Shown in pieces: positions 39,004-48,812 of a DNA stretch of 64,000 bases. Positions within the stretch are counted from its first letter, which is position 1, and each line of letters opens with the position of its first letter. The position numbers and the translations under genes were made by a program. The notes beneath the pieces were generated by a model, which made no database searches, had not been told where the DNA came from, and saw only the letters and a list, made by a program, of their open reading frames with translations. Source of the stretch: Nocardioides kribbensis (lineage in GTDB: Bacteria; Actinomycetota; Actinomycetes; Propionibacteriales; Nocardioidaceae); NCBI RefSeq assembly GCF_015070375.1, contig NZ_JADCLL010000005.1, positions 372,001 to 436,000 on the forward strand. Direction: 5' to 3'.

Positions 39004-39731
39004 GCGCGCCGCCGTACGACGCCGGCCAGCCGCCCGGCCGCCCTACCGTCGCGACGGTAGGAGAAGAGGTCGGGCGACTCGCGGGTGCAGCGGGAGACGT
39101 CGTGCGCGACGACGTCCTCGCCGCGCAGCTGGGCGACCACCCCGGCGCCGACGTCGAGCGCCGGCGTGCCCCAGGTGGTCGTGGCGCGGCTCTCCGGCAC
39201 GACGGCCGCGACCTCCTCGCGCATCTGCTCGGGCACCTCGTAGCACCCCCCGCAGACGTGCGGTCCGACCCAGGCCTCGATCCGCCGCGCCCCGAGCTCC
39301 CGCATGCGCGACACCACGGCGGGCACCACCCCGGCGACCAGGCCCGGTCGGCCGGCGTGGGCCGCGCCGACGACACCGGCCACCGGGTCGACGAGGAGCA
39401 CCGGCACGCAGTCGGCGGCCCGGACGACGAGCACCACGCCGGGGCGGTCGGTGACCAGGGCGTCGGCGTGCGGACGCTCGGCGGCGGGGTGCTCGCCGAC
39501 GGTGACGACCTCGCGGCCGTGCACCTGGAGCAGGTCGGCGACCCGGTCGCCCGGCGCGAAGTCGGCGAGGAGCAGCTCGAGGTTGCGCTGTCGCGACGCG
39601 GGGTCGTCGTCGCCCTCGACGGCGAGGTTGAGCTCCGCGAAGGGAGCAGCACTGACCCCGCCGACACGGTCGGTGAACGCGAGGTCCACGAGCGAGTCGG
39701 CGGGGCCGGTGGTGGTGCGGAAGGCGTACAC
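39000..39731 (-). CDS. pgeF: Peptidoglycan editing factor PgeF / YfiH family
   Basis: The 243-residue protein belongs to the former 'multicopper polyphenol oxidase' family, now known for purine nucleoside phosphorylase-like activity and for removing L-Ser from peptidoglycan precursors in E. coli. Metal or active-site residues are in [34 protein letters not shown] and [10 protein letters not shown]. It starts at ATG/GTG 39731, 11 bases after the ftsZ stop, in the conserved ftsZ-pgeF-yggS-sepF order. Confidence 0.94.
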   Translation of the reverse strand: MYAFRTTTGPADSLVDLAFTDRVGGVSAAPFAELNLAVEGDDDPASRQRNLELLLADFAPGDRVADLLQVHGREVVTVGEHPAAERPHADALVTDRPGVVLVVRAADCVPVLLVDPVAGVVGAAHAGRPGLVAGVVPAVVSRMRELGARRIEAWVGPHVCGGCYEVPEQMREEVAAVVPESRATTTWGTPALDVGAGVVAQLRGEDVVAHDVSRCTRESPDLFSYRRDGRAAGRLAGVVRRRA

Positions 39732-39742
39732 CGGGGCAGGAC

Positions 39743-41059
39743 CTACTTCAGGAAGTCGGGCACGTCGAGCTCGTCGTCGTCGAACTGCACCTGCCGCGGC
39801 GCCGGCCGCGGGGCGGGCGGCTGGGTCGGCGCCGGGCCCGTGGGACCGGACTGGCCACCCTGCTGACCGCCCTGCTGGCCACCCTGGTGCGGGGCCTGCT
39901 GCGGCGCCTGGCGCGGCGGCTGCTGCGGGGCCTGGCCGGGCTGGCCGCCCTGGGGCGCCGGCTGGCCGAAGCCCTGCCGCGCGCCCGCGGGGACGGGCTC
40001 GCGCTCCTCGCCGCGACGCAGCGACGGCGCCGGGGACGCCTGGCGGGCCTCCTGGGCCGGCTCGGCCTTGGGCTCGCGGCGCAGGACCGTGCCCTCGTCG
40101 CGCCGCTTGGGCGTGCCGCCGTCGAAGCCGGCGGCGATGACCGTCACGCGCACCTCGTCACCGAGGGCGTCGTCGATGGTGGCACCGAAGATGATGTTGG
40201 CCTCGGGGTGCACCGCCTCGGCGACGAGCGCGGCGGCCTCGTTGATCTCGAACAGGCCGAGGTCGGAGCCGCCGGCGATCGAGAGCAGCACGCCGTGGGC
40301 GCCGTCGATGGAGGCCTCGAGCAAGGGGCTGGAGACGGCCATCTCGGCGGCGGCGACGGAGCGGTCCTCGCCCCGGGCCGAGCCGATGCCCATGAGGGCG
40401 GAGCCGGCGTTGGCCATGACCGACTTCACGTCGGCGAAGTCGAGGTTGATCAGGCCGGGGGTGGTGATGAGGTCGGTGATGCCCGAGACACCCTGGAGCA
40501 GCACCTGGTCGGCCTGCTTGAAGGCGTCGAGCACCGACACGTTGCGGTCGCTGATCGAGAGCAGCCGGTCGTTGGGGATGACGATGAGGGTGTCGACCTC
40601 CTCGCGCAGCTGCGCGATGCCCTCCTCGGCGGAGTTGGCGCGGCGGCGGCCCTCGAAGGCGAACGGCCGGGTGACCACGCCGATGGTCAGCGCGCCCAGC
40701 GAGCGGGCGATGCGGGCCACGACGGGAGCGCCGCCCGTGCCGGTGCCGCCACCCTCGCCGGCGGTCACGAAGACCATGTCGGCGCCCTTGATGACCTCCT
40801 CGATCTCGTCGGCGTGGTCCTCGGCGGCCTGGCCGCCGACCTCGGGGTTGGCGCCGGCGCCGAGGCCGCGGGTGAGCTCGCGGCCGATGTCGAGCTTGAC
40901 GTCGGCGTCGCTCATGAGGAGGGCCTGGGCGTCGGTGTTGATCGCGATGAACTCGACTCCCTTGAGCCCCACCTCGATCATCCGGTTGACGGCGTTGACA
41001 CCGCCTCCGCCGATGCCCACGACCTTGATGATGGCCAGGTAGTTCTGTGCTGCTGCCAC
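39743..41059 (-). CDS. ftsZ: Cell division GTPase FtsZ
   Basis: FtsZ forms the division ring. The 438-residue protein has the tubulin signature GGGTGTGG at residues 103-110, the GTP-binding start [15 protein letters not shown], the T7 loop [11 protein letters not shown] with its catalytic Asp, and a long Gln/Gly/Pro-rich linker (residues about 330-425). The linker contains [11 protein letters not shown] repeats and ends in the conserved tail [11 protein letters not shown], which binds SepF. The frame is open upstream to 41251, but GTG 41059 fits the family start ([17 protein letters not shown]) and has GAGAGG upstream. Confidence 0.97.
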   Translation of the reverse strand: MAAAQNYLAIIKVVGIGGGGVNAVNRMIEVGLKGVEFIAINTDAQALLMSDADVKLDIGRELTRGLGAGANPEVGGQAAEDHADEIEEVIKGADMVFVTAGEGGGTGTGGAPVVARIARSLGALTIGVVTRPFAFEGRRRANSAEEGIAQLREEVDTLIVIPNDRLLSISDRNVSVLDAFKQADQVLLQGVSGITDLITTPGLINLDFADVKSVMANAGSALMGIGSARGEDRSVAAAEMAVSSPLLEASIDGAHGVLLSIAGGSDLGLFEINEAAALVAEAVHPEANIIFGATIDDALGDEVRVTVIAAGFDGGTPKRRDEGTVLRREPKAEPAQEARQASPAPSLRRGEEREPVPAGARQGFGQPAPQGGQPGQAPQQPPRQAPQQAPHQGGQQGGQQGGQSGPTGPAPTQPPAPRPAPRQVQFDDDELDVPDFLK

Positions 41060-41363
41060 GGCGGCTCGCCTCTCGCTGATCGGTGGTGGTGCTGGGTCCG
41101 TGCGTCGCGCACGGGTGGTCTGGGGCGCCGCACCGGGACGGGCGGCGTTGGTGCTGCTGTGCTGCTGGGGGGTGGTGCTGGGGGGTGCTGCTGGGGGGTC
41201 GTGCCGGATGGTGCTGCGGGGAAGCGACGGGCCCTCAACTCTGACCCTCAACCTGAGGGTTATAGTTATGTCAACCTCGCCGTGACGACGACAGTAGACA
41301 CACGGAGACGCCGGATCGCGCAGACACGCCCGGCGCGTCCTCGACGATCCGGAGGAGGCCCGG
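41060..41363. other. ftsQ-ftsZ intergenic region, 304 bases
   Basis: The part nearest ftsZ (about 41080-41220) is a low-complexity run of GTGCTG and GGGGGT units on the plus strand, which reads C/A-rich in the ftsZ message. The part nearest ftsQ (41240-41280) is AT-rich for this genome and holds a promoter-like dyad, listed separately. No coding sequence is seen. Confidence 0.6.
41244..41274 (-). promoter_or_regulatory. Putative ftsZ promoter with inverted repeat
   Basis: On the minus strand a consensus -35 TTGACA (41269-41274) is followed by TAACTATAAC and an inverted repeat ACCCTCA-GGT-TGAGGGT (41244-41260). The dyad covers the place where the -10 should be (TTGAGG at 17 bases), so a bound protein would block or replace -10 recognition. 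A further CCCTCAACT copy lies just downstream (near 41232-41240). It is the most AT-rich spot for several kilobases. Confidence 0.5.
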
Positions 41364-42113
41364 TCAGCCGACCGCGGGACCGCTCACGGTCGGACGGCCC
41401 GGCACGCTCACGTCGTACGCCGTGCCGGGCTGCGACAGCAGCACGGTCAGCACCTCGGCCTTGCGCGCGGACTCGTCGGCGCTCCCCCACGCCACGGTGC
41501 GGCCGTCGCGCAGCGCCAGGACGATCCGGTCGACGGTCTCGACCTCCACGTGGTCGAGCCGACCCGCGAGGTCCTCCGGCAGCGCGGCGACGACCTGGGC
41601 CGCTTCGCGCAACGCCTCCGCGGTGGTGTCGACCTGGCTCTCGACGCGCGGGAGACCCTGCGGTGCGGCGGTGTAGGTGCGGAAGGCCACGCCCTCGGCG
41701 TCGAGGCCGCGCAGCGTGCCGCCGAGCTCGACCACGGCCACGGCCACCCGCTCCTCGACCGAGATCGTCACCGCGTCGGGCCACGACCGGGTGACGTCGG
41801 CGGAGGCCACCTGGGAGAGCGACTCGACGCGGGCGCGCACGGCGGCGAGGTCGACCCGCGCCAGCGGCTCGCCGTCGGGCACCTGCGCGGCCGCCCGCAC
41901 CTGGTCTGCGGCCAGCGGCCCGACGCCGGTGACCTCGACGTCCTCGACGTCGAGCAGCGCGGAGAACCACACGGTCCACACCGCAGCGGCTCCGAGCGCG
42001 AGCAGCACGAGGCCCACGACGACGTAGCGCAGCGTCGACCAGCGCCGGGCCCAGCGACGCCGCACGAAGCGGCGACGGGTGCGCCGGGTCCGCGGGTCGA
42101 CCGGGTCGCTCAC
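41364..42113 (-). CDS. ftsQ: Cell division protein FtsQ
   Basis: FtsQ links early and late division proteins. The 249-residue bitopic protein has a basic cytoplasmic N-terminus ([18 protein letters not shown]), one membrane helix ([23 protein letters not shown]), a POTRA domain ([21 protein letters not shown]) and the FtsQ domain ([19 protein letters not shown]). GTG 42113 overlaps the murC stop as GTGA. Much of the open frame beyond this start is a shadow of murC. Confidence 0.95.
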   Translation of the reverse strand: MSDPVDPRTRRTRRRFVRRRWARRWSTLRYVVVGLVLLALGAAAVWTVWFSALLDVEDVEVTGVGPLAADQVRAAAQVPDGEPLARVDLAAVRARVESLSQVASADVTRSWPDAVTISVEERVAVAVVELGGTLRGLDAEGVAFRTYTAAPQGLPRVESQVDTTAEALREAAQVVAALPEDLAGRLDHVEVETVDRIVLALRDGRTVAWGSADESARKAEVLTVLLSQPGTAYDVSVPGRPTVSGPAVG

Positions 42114-43552
42114 GGCCGGGGCCCCGCCTCGACCCCGCCGGCGCGCTGCTCGAGCAGGTCGAGCACGCGCGGGCCGACGGTGGTCACGGTGCCGGCGCCG
42201 AGGGTCAGCACGAGATCGCCCGCGCGGGCCCGGTCGACGAGGGCGGCCGGGGCGTCGGCGAGGTCGGGCACGAAGGCCACCCGGTCGGCGGGCAGCGGCA
42301 CCGCGTCGGCGACCAGCGCGCCGGTCACCTCGGGGTCGGCGTCCTCGCGGGCCAGGTAGACGTCGAGCACGACGACCTCGTCGGCGGCGCCGAGCGCCTG
42401 GCCCATGGCGACGCCGAAGATGCGCGTGCGCGAGACCAGGTGGGGCTGGAAGGCCACGACGACGCGCCCCTCCCCCGCCACCGAGCGGGCCGCCTGGAGG
42501 TCGCCGGCGATCTCGACGGGGTGGTGGGCGTAGGAGTCGTAGACCCGCACCCCGGCGGCCTCGCCCTTGCGCTCCATGCGGCGCCGGGTGCCGCCGAAGG
42601 ACTCCAGGCCCCGCTTGAGGGCCTCGAAGTCGTGGCCCAGGCGCAGCGCCGCGCCGAGCGCCGCCAGGGCGTCGAGCACGTAGTGGCGACCGGGGATCTG
42701 CAGGGTGACCCGACCCAGCTCGACCCCGCCGTCGACGACGGTGAAGGAGGAGGTGGTGCCGGCGAAGACGACGTCGACGGCGCGCAGGTCGGCGCCCTCG
42801 CCCTCGCCGACGCCCACGAAGGCGAGGTCGCGCGAGGCCGCGACCGCGCGCAGGGCGGCCGCGCCGTCGTCGTCGACGCAGGCCACCAGGAGGCCGCCGG
42901 GGCGGATGCGGCCGACGAACTCCTCGAAGGCGGCGGCGTAGGCCTCCTCGGTGCCCCAGTTGTCGAGGTGGTCGGCCTCGACGTTGGTGACGACCGCGAC
43001 GGTGGGCTCGTAGACCAGGAAGGCCCCGTCGCTCTCGTCGGCCTCGGCGACGAAGAGGTCGCCCGCGCCCTCGGCGGCGTTGGTGCCGGTCTGGGCGAGG
43101 TCGCCCCCGACGGCGTACGTCGGGTCGGCGCCGGCCGCCTGGAGGGCGACCGTGAGCAGCGAGGTGGTGGTGGTCTTGCCGTGGGTGCCGGCGACGGCCA
43201 CGACGCGACGCCCGGCCATGACCGCGGCCAGCGCGGCCGAGCGCGGCAGCAGCCGCAGCCCGCGCTCCTGCGCGGCCACGACCTCGGGGTTGTCCTCGCG
43301 CACGGCGGTCGAGACGACCACGGTGTCGGCGTCGCCGAGCTGGTCGGCGGCGTGGCCGACATGGACCGTGGCTCCCAGCTCGCGCAGCCGCTGCAGCGTC
43401 GGGGAGTCGGTGCCGTCGCTGCCCGACACGGTGATGCCGCGGGCGAGGAGGATGCGCGCGATCCCGGAGAGTCCGGCACCGCCGATCCCGACGAGGTGGA
43501 CCCGGCCGAGCCGGTCGGCGGGCAGGAGGGTGGACGGCACGGGCACCCTCAT
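42110..43552 (-). CDS. murC: UDP-N-acetylmuramate-L-alanine ligase
   Basis: MurC adds L-Ala to UDP-MurNAc, the first peptide step of peptidoglycan synthesis. The 480-residue protein has the Rossmann start VHLVGIGGAGLSGIA, the ATP loop AGTHGKTTTT at residues 121-130, the Mur motif NVEADHLD and the C-terminal motif DSYAHHPVEI. ATG 43552 overlaps the murG stop as ATGA. Confidence 0.97.
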   Translation of the reverse strand: MRVPVPSTLLPADRLGRVHLVGIGGAGLSGIARILLARGITVSGSDGTDSPTLQRLRELGATVHVGHAADQLGDADTVVVSTAVREDNPEVVAAQERGLRLLPRSAALAAVMAGRRVVAVAGTHGKTTTTSLLTVALQAAGADPTYAVGGDLAQTGTNAAEGAGDLFVAEADESDGAFLVYEPTVAVVTNVEADHLDNWGTEEAYAAAFEEFVGRIRPGGLLVACVDDDGAAALRAVAASRDLAFVGVGEGEGADLRAVDVVFAGTTSSFTVVDGGVELGRVTLQIPGRHYVLDALAALGAALRLGHDFEALKRGLESFGGTRRRMERKGEAAGVRVYDSYAHHPVEIAGDLQAARSVAGEGRVVVAFQPHLVSRTRIFGVAMGQALGAADEVVVLDVYLAREDADPEVTGALVADAVPLPADRVAFVPDLADAPAALVDRARAGDLVLTLGAGTVTTVGPRVLDLLEQRAGGVEAGPRP

Positions 43553-44649
43553 CGAGCACCCCCCGTGCGGTCGCGGCGCGTCGCACCCAGCTCGAGCACC
43601 AGGCGCGCCAGGCGCTCGTCGGCGTCGCGGGGCACGAGGGCCACGGCCGCCGCGCTCATCCGCTGCAGCCGGGGTGCGTCGGTGGCCAGGCCCGGCACGG
43701 TCGCCGCGACCCAGTCGGGGGTGACGTCGGCGTCGTCGACCAGGAGCGCGCCCCCGGCGTCGACCACGGGTCGCGCGTTCTGCGCCTGCTCGCCGTTGCC
43801 GATCGGCAGCGGCACGAGGATGGCGGGCAGGCCGGTGGCGGCCGCCTCCACGACGCTGTTGGCCCCCGCGCGGCAGAGCACGAGGTCGGCGGCGGCGTAG
43901 GCGAGGTCCATGCGGTCGACGTAGTCGACGATGACGTAGGAGGAGCCCGCCGCGGCCGGGTCGGCCCCGCCGTGCTTGCCCTGCACGTGCAGCACCTGCA
44001 CGCCGGCGGCCGCGAGGGCGGGCGCCGCGGCGGAGACGGCCTGGTTGAGGCGGGTCGCACCCTGCGACCCCCCGGTCACCAGCAGGGTCGGCCGAGCGGG
44101 GTCGAGACCGAAGGCTGCGCAGGCCTCGGCGCGGCTGGCGGCCCGGTCGAGCTGGGAGATCATGCGGCGGATCGGCAGGCCGACGTACTCGGCGCCGCGC
44201 AGCGGGGTGTCGGGGAAGCTCACGGCCACGCGCGCGGCGAGGCGGGCGCCGAGACGGTTGGCGACGCCGGGCAGCGCGTTCTGCTCGTGCAGCGCGATCG
44301 GGAGGCGACGACGCCGGGCGGCGAGGTAGGCCGGCACCGAGACGTAGCCGCCGTAGCCCACGACGACGTCGGGGCGGACGCGGTCGAGCACGGCGAGGGT
44401 CTCGGTGACCGCGCCGCGCAGGCGGCCCGGCACCCGCAGCAGGTCGGCGCCGGGGCGCCGCGGCAGCGGCACCGGCGGCACCAGCTCGAGGGGGTAGCCG
44501 GCCTCGGGCACGACCCGGGTCTCGAGCCCGCGGGGGGTGCCGAGGCAGGTCACCTCGGTGGCGGGGTCGAGCCGGCGCAGGGCGTCGGCGGTGGCGAGCA
44601 GGGGCGAGGTGTGACCGGCGGTGCCACCGCCGGCGAGGAGTACGCGCAT
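43549..44649 (-). CDS. murG: Lipid II synthase (UDP-GlcNAc transferase)
   Basis: MurG adds GlcNAc to lipid I at the inner face of the membrane to give lipid II. The 366-residue GT-B protein has the N-terminal loop LLAGGGTAGHTSP, GYGGYVSVPAYLAA with HEQNALPG, VTGGSQGATRLNQ and the UDP-GlcNAc site CRAGANSVVEAAATGLPAILVP. I chose ATG 44649; a TTG nine bases upstream is less likely. TAGGTT (44657-44662) lies seven bases before the ATG and could be a leaderless -10, although its TAG is also the ftsW stop. Confidence 0.96.
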   Translation of the reverse strand: MRVLLAGGGTAGHTSPLLATADALRRLDPATEVTCLGTPRGLETRVVPEAGYPLELVPPVPLPRRPGADLLRVPGRLRGAVTETLAVLDRVRPDVVVGYGGYVSVPAYLAARRRRLPIALHEQNALPGVANRLGARLAARVAVSFPDTPLRGAEYVGLPIRRMISQLDRAASRAEACAAFGLDPARPTLLVTGGSQGATRLNQAVSAAAPALAAAGVQVLHVQGKHGGADPAAAGSSYVIVDYVDRMDLAYAAADLVLCRAGANSVVEAAATGLPAILVPLPIGNGEQAQNARPVVDAGGALLVDDADVTPDWVAATVPGLATDAPRLQRMSAAAVALVPRDADERLARLVLELGATRRDRTGGAR

Positions 44650-44659
44650 CCGGACCAAC

Positions 44660-46018
44660 CTAGCGATCGGACCGGCCGCGCCCGGAGGTGAGGCCCGCCA
44701 GCGGGCCGGCCGCCACGCCGCTGGAGCGTCCGCGCCGGCGCAGGGCGAGGGCCCGGGCCGCCTCGGGCTCGCGGCGGGCGAAGCCGATGAGCAGGCCCAG
44801 CGCGATCAGCGACGGCAGCAGCGCCGACCCGCCGTAGGAGACCAGGGGCAGCGGGATGCCGATGACGGGCAGCAGGGCGAGCACCATGCCGACGTTGATC
44901 ACCATCTGCCCGACCAGCCAGACCACGATGCCGAACGAGGCGTAGCGCACGAAGGGGTCGGCGGTGTGGCGCGCGACCCGCAGGGCGGCGAAGGCGATGG
45001 TGAGGAAGAGCGCGACGACCAGCACCGTGCCGACCAGGCCCAGCTCCTCGCCGAGCACGGCGAAGATGAAGTCGGTGTGGGCCTCGGGCAGGTCGCCCCA
45101 CTTCTGCTGGGAGGCACCGATCCCCTGGCCGAACCAACCGCCGCTGGACAGGGCGTAGAGCCCGTGGGCGGGCTGCCAGCCGGAGTCGTGGAAGTCCTTG
45201 AAGGGGTCGGCGAAGGTGGTCAGCCGCGAGACCCGCTCGGGGTCGCTGGCGGCCAGACCGATGGCGGCGACGCCCACCAGTGAGAGGCAGACGGCGAAGA
45301 AGCGCAGCGGCGCGCCGACCACCCACAGCATGCCGAGCATGATCGCGAACAGCACGAGCGCCGTGCCGAGGTCGCGGCCGAAGACGACCAGCCCGGTCGC
45401 CAGCAGCAGGCCGGGGACCACCGGCACCATCACCTGGTGCAGGCTCGCGAGGCGGCGCTCCTTGTTGGCGTAGATGTGCGCGGCCCACAGGATGAGCGCG
45501 AGCTTGGCGATCTCGGAGGGCTGGATCTGCAGCGGCCCGATCGCCAGCCAGTTCTGGTTGCCGTTGACCGCGACGCCGATGAAGGCGGTGAGCAGCAGCA
45601 GCGCCAGCGAGACGACGTAGCCCGGGTAGGCCAGGGCCCGCAGCAGCCGGTGGGGCAGCCGGCTGGCCACGAAGGCGAGCGGCAGCCCGAGCACCACCCA
45701 CATCAGCTGGCGGCGCACGATGGCGTAGGAGTCGCCGTCGTTCTGGGTGAAGGAGTACACGCTCGAGGCGCTGAGGACCATGATCAGGCCGATGGTCAGC
45801 AGCAGGGTCGAGGCTCCCAGCAGCAGGTAGTACGAGGTGAGCGGGCGGTCGAGCGCGTCGTGCACCGTCGCCGTGGTCGTGCGCACGCGCTCGCGCAGCG
45901 TCCACCACGCCGAGGCGGCGCCGCCGGGGGCGGGCATCGACCGGGTGTCGTCGAGGCCCTGCGGGGCGGGGCGGGCGGTGCGGGTGGGGCTGGGGCCCCG
46001 CTCGGCGGTGGTGGTCAC
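44660..46018 (-). CDS. ftsW: SEDS glycosyltransferase FtsW
   Basis: FtsW polymerises lipid II at the septum together with FtsI. The 452-residue protein has about ten membrane helices after a Pro/Ala/Thr-rich cytoplasmic N-terminus of about 60 residues. SEDS motifs are present: QIQPSEIAKLALILWAA, VVFGRDLGTALVLF, the large outer loop with GWFGQGIGASQQKWGDLPEAHTDFIFA, and VSYGGSAL near the end. GTG 46018 is preceded by AGGGAAGGG. The gene lies 42 bases after murD. Confidence 0.96.
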   Translation of the reverse strand: MTTTAERGPSPTRTARPAPQGLDDTRSMPAPGGAASAWWTLRERVRTTTATVHDALDRPLTSYYLLLGASTLLLTIGLIMVLSASSVYSFTQNDGDSYAIVRRQLMWVVLGLPLAFVASRLPHRLLRALAYPGYVVSLALLLLTAFIGVAVNGNQNWLAIGPLQIQPSEIAKLALILWAAHIYANKERRLASLHQVMVPVVPGLLLATGLVVFGRDLGTALVLFAIMLGMLWVVGAPLRFFAVCLSLVGVAAIGLAASDPERVSRLTTFADPFKDFHDSGWQPAHGLYALSSGGWFGQGIGASQQKWGDLPEAHTDFIFAVLGEELGLVGTVLVVALFLTIAFAALRVARHTADPFVRYASFGIVVWLVGQMVINVGMVLALLPVIGIPLPLVSYGGSALLPSLIALGLLIGFARREPEAARALALRRRGRSSGVAAGPLAGLTSGRGRSDR

Positions 46019-46060
46019 GGCGTCCCTTCCTGCGTGGGCCCTGAGGGCCCGGTCGGACCG

Positions 46061-47566
46061 CTAGCCGGTCCTCTCCCGGACCGCTGCGGTGAAGGCGTCA
46101 CCACGAGCGGCGTAGCTGGCGAACATGTCCATGGAGGCGCATCCCGGCGCGAGGAGGACGGTGTCCCCCGACCGGGCGAGCCCGGCCGCCGCGTCGACGA
46201 CCTGTCGCATGACCTGTTCTGGTGTGTCTGGTGTGCGTGTGACTGCTGGTGCGTGTGTGGCGCCAGTCTGGTCGCCGCCGACGACTTTGACGGGCACATC
46301 GGGCGCGTGTCGGGCAAGAGCGCGGGCGATCACGTCGCGGTCACGGCCCAGCAGCACGACACCGCGGAGCCGGGGTGCGGCGGAGCGCACGAGGTCGTCG
46401 AAGTCGGCACCCTTGGCCAGTCCGCCGGCGACCCAGACCACGGGGTCGTAGGCCTGCAGCGACGCCCCGGCCGCGTGGGGGTTGGTGGCCTTGGAGTCGT
46501 CGACCCAGGTCACGCCCTCGTGGGTGGCCACCACGGCGATGCGGTGGCCGTCGGGCCGGAAGCCGCGCAGCCCGTCGCGCACCGCCTGCTGGGAGACCCC
46601 GTGCGAGCGGGCCAGGGCCGCGGCGGCCAGGGCGTTGGCGACCTGGTGGGGTGCGGCCGGGTGGCCGTCGACCTCGAGGTCGGCGAGGTGGCACAGCTCG
46701 GCGGCGCTCGTGCCGCGCTCCTCGATGAAGGCGCGGTCGACGAGGATGTCCTCGACCAGGCCGAGCATGCCCACGCCCGGGACGCCGAGGGTGAAGCCGA
46801 CCGCGCGGGCCCCCTCGACGACGTCGGCCTCGCGCACCAGGCGCTCGGTCTCGGGGTCGGCGACGTTGTAGACGCACGCGCGCTGGACGCGCTCGTAGAT
46901 GCGCCCCTTGTCGGCGGCGTAGTCGGCCATCGAGGCGTACCAGTCGAGGTGGTCCTCGGCGAGGTTGAGCACCGCCGCCGACTGCGCGCTCATCGAGTCG
47001 GTGTAGTGCAGCTGGAAGCTGGAGAGCTCCACGGCCAGCACGTCGTAGGGCTCGGGGTCCATGACGGCCTCGACGATGGGCAGGCCCACGTTGCCGACGG
47101 CGACGCTGCGCAGACCCGCCGCACGCAGGATCGCGTCGAGCATCTGCACGGTGGTGGTCTTGCCGTTGGTGCCGGTCACCGCCAGCCACGGCGTGGCGTG
47201 GGCCGGGTCGCGCAGGCGCCAGGCCAGCTCCACCTCGCCCCAGACCGGGATCCCGCGGGCCCGCGCCTGCGCGAGCAGCGGCGCGTCGGGGCGCCAGCCC
47301 GGCGAGGTGACGAGGACGTCGGCGTCCTCGGGCAGGGTCGCCGTGGCGCCCTCCCCCAGGCGGATCGACGCACCGAGCACCTCCAGCAGCTCGGCCTTCT
47401 CCTCCTTGCCCGCCGCCGACTCGTCGAGGGCGGTGACGTCGGCGCCGAGGTGGTTGAGGTTGTCGGCGGCGGCGAAGCCGGAGACGCCGAAGCCGGCGAC
47501 GACGGCCTTCACGCCGTCCCAGGGCGTGTGCCGGCCCAGGGAGTCGAGGTCGCGGGGCGCGCTCAT
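46061..47566 (-). CDS. murD: UDP-MurNAc-L-Ala-D-Glu ligase
   Basis: MurD adds D-Glu to UDP-MurNAc-L-Ala. The 501-residue protein has the Rossmann start [15 protein letters not shown], the ATP loop [14 protein letters not shown] near residue 131, the Mur motif [10 protein letters not shown] and the ending [17 protein letters not shown] 47566 overlaps the mraY stop as ATGA. Near the C-terminus, residues about 422-455 include a Thr/Ala/Pro stretch ([19 protein letters not shown] 46208-46265) that most MurD proteins lack. Its DNA is markedly less GC-rich and repetitive in GTGTG/CACAC. It adds roughly 12-15 residues in a surface loop and does not break the frame. Confidence 0.95.
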   Translation of the reverse strand: MSAPRDLDSLGRHTPWDGVKAVVAGFGVSGFAAADNLNHLGADVTALDESAAGKEEKAELLEVLGASIRLGEGATATLPEDADVLVTSPGWRPDAPLLAQARARGIPVWGEVELAWRLRDPAHATPWLAVTGTNGKTTTVQMLDAILRAAGLRSVAVGNVGLPIVEAVMDPEPYDVLAVELSSFQLHYTDSMSAQSAAVLNLAEDHLDWYASMADYAADKGRIYERVQRACVYNVADPETERLVREADVVEGARAVGFTLGVPGVGMLGLVEDILVDRAFIEERGTSAAELCHLADLEVDGHPAAPHQVANALAAAALARSHGVSQQAVRDGLRGFRPDGHRIAVVATHEGVTWVDDSKATNPHAAGASLQAYDPVVWVAGGLAKGADFDDLVRSAAPRLRGVVLLGRDRDVIARALARHAPDVPVKVVGGDQTGATHAPAVTRTPDTPEQVMRQVVDAAAGLARSGDTVLLAPGCASMDMFASYAARGDAFTAAVRERTG

Positions 47567-48651
47567 GTGCCGGCGACCCACTCGGCGTAGAAGATGCCCA
47601 GGCCGCCGGCGACGCACAGCCCGGTGATGATCCAGAACCGGATGACCACCGTGATCTCGTCCCAGACCATCTCGAAGTGGTGGTGGATGGGCGCGATGCG
47701 GAAGAGCCGCTTGCCCGTGCCGGTGAGGCGTCGCGTGGCCTTGAACCAGGTCACCTGGAGCATCACCGAGACGGTCTCCATGACGAAGACGCCGCCGAGC
47801 ACGATGAGGAGCAGCTCGGTGCGGCTGAGCACCGCGAAGCCGGCCAGCGCCGCGCCCAGCGCCAGGGAGCCCGTGTCGCCCATGAAGATCTGGGCCGGCG
47901 AGGCGTTCCACCACAGGAAGCCGAAGCAGGCGCCGGTGATGGCCGCGGCGATGATCGCCAGGTCGAGGGGGTCGCGCACCTCGTAGCACTTGCCGTAGGC
48001 GATGTCGTCCTGGCCGCACCACTGGTTGTTCTGCCAGATGTTGACCAGGGTGTAGGCGCCGAACACCATCACGCTCGCGCCGGTGGCCAGGCCGTCGGCG
48101 CCGTCGGTGAGGTTGACCGCGTTGCTGGTGGCGATGACGATCAGCAGGATCAGCACCACCGCCACCACGGCGGGCAGCACGAAGCTGTCGAAGTCGCGGA
48201 TGAAGGACAGCGAGAACGACGCCGGCCGCTGGCCGCGGTCGTCGGCGAACCACGGGCTCAGCGCCAGCACCGCGAAGGTGAGGCCGACGATGGTCTGCCC
48301 GACGATCTTGGCCTTGCTGCGCAGGCCGAGGCTGCGCTGCTTGTAGATCTTGATGAAGTCGTCGAGGAAGCCGACCAGGCCGGTGCCGACGAAGAGGAAG
48401 AGCAGCAGCAGCGCCGAGGCGCTGGGCAGGTCGCGTGTCACGAGCTTGGCGACGAAGTAGCCCACCACGGTGGCGCCGATGATGACGACGCCGCCCATCG
48501 TCGGGGTGCCGCGCTTGGTGTGGTGACTGGTGGGTCCGTCGTCGCGGATCTCCTGGCCGTAGCCCCACTCGGTGAAGCGCCGGATCGCGACGCGGGTCCC
48601 GAGCAGCGAGATCAGCAGCGCCAGGCCGCCTCCCATGAGGATCGCTCTCAT
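47563..48651 (-). CDS. mraY: Phospho-MurNAc-pentapeptide transferase
   Basis: MraY moves phospho-MurNAc-pentapeptide to undecaprenyl phosphate, making lipid I. The 362-residue protein has about ten membrane helices, the Asp motifs [10 protein letters not shown] and [12 protein letters not shown], the stretch [11 protein letters not shown] and the histidine motif [13 protein letters not shown] 48651 is the family start. There is a 161-base gap to murE, where murF would be expected. Confidence 0.97.
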   Translation of the reverse strand: MRAILMGGGLALLISLLGTRVAIRRFTEWGYGQEIRDDGPTSHHTKRGTPTMGGVVIIGATVVGYFVAKLVTRDLPSASALLLLFLFVGTGLVGFLDDFIKIYKQRSLGLRSKAKIVGQTIVGLTFAVLALSPWFADDRGQRPASFSLSFIRDFDSFVLPAVVAVVLILLIVIATSNAVNLTDGADGLATGASVMVFGAYTLVNIWQNNQWCGQDDIAYGKCYEVRDPLDLAIIAAAITGACFGFLWWNASPAQIFMGDTGSLALGAALAGFAVLSRTELLLIVLGGVFVMETVSVMLQVTWFKATRRLTGTGKRLFRIAPIHHHFEMVWDEITVVIRFWIITGLCVAGGLGIFYAEWVAGT

Positions 48652-48812
48652 CCGCCTACGTCCGCTCCCTCGGTGCCGTCACTGCGCGTCGCCGCGCCGT
48701 CCCTCGCCCCGCGTCGCCGCCGGGGTGCTCCCCGACGTCGCCGGGGCAACCAGGACATCTTGGCCCACGAGGGCCGCCGGCGCCTCCGCGCCCCGCCGCC
48801 CGGTGGCGATCC
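48652..48812. other. murE-mraY gap without murF
   Basis: Only 161 bases separate the murE stop from the mraY start. murF normally fills this place and needs about 1.4 kb. The gap contains one short minus-strand frame that begins at a GTG overlapping the murE stop (GTGA; about 48814 to 48681, 44 codons) and encodes a Gly/Ala/Arg-rich peptide without resemblance to MurF. No remnant of a Mur ligase is visible. Confidence 0.7.

Noticed and set aside
37658..39667. 670-codon fusion frame spanning pgeF, yggS and sepF
   Set aside because: Only the last 169 codons encode SepF; the upstream part is the wrong frame of two other intact genes.
46061..48568. 835-codon frame spanning mraY and murD as a fusion protein
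   Set aside because: The MurD part starts at ATG 47566; the upstream part is an alternative frame of mraY.
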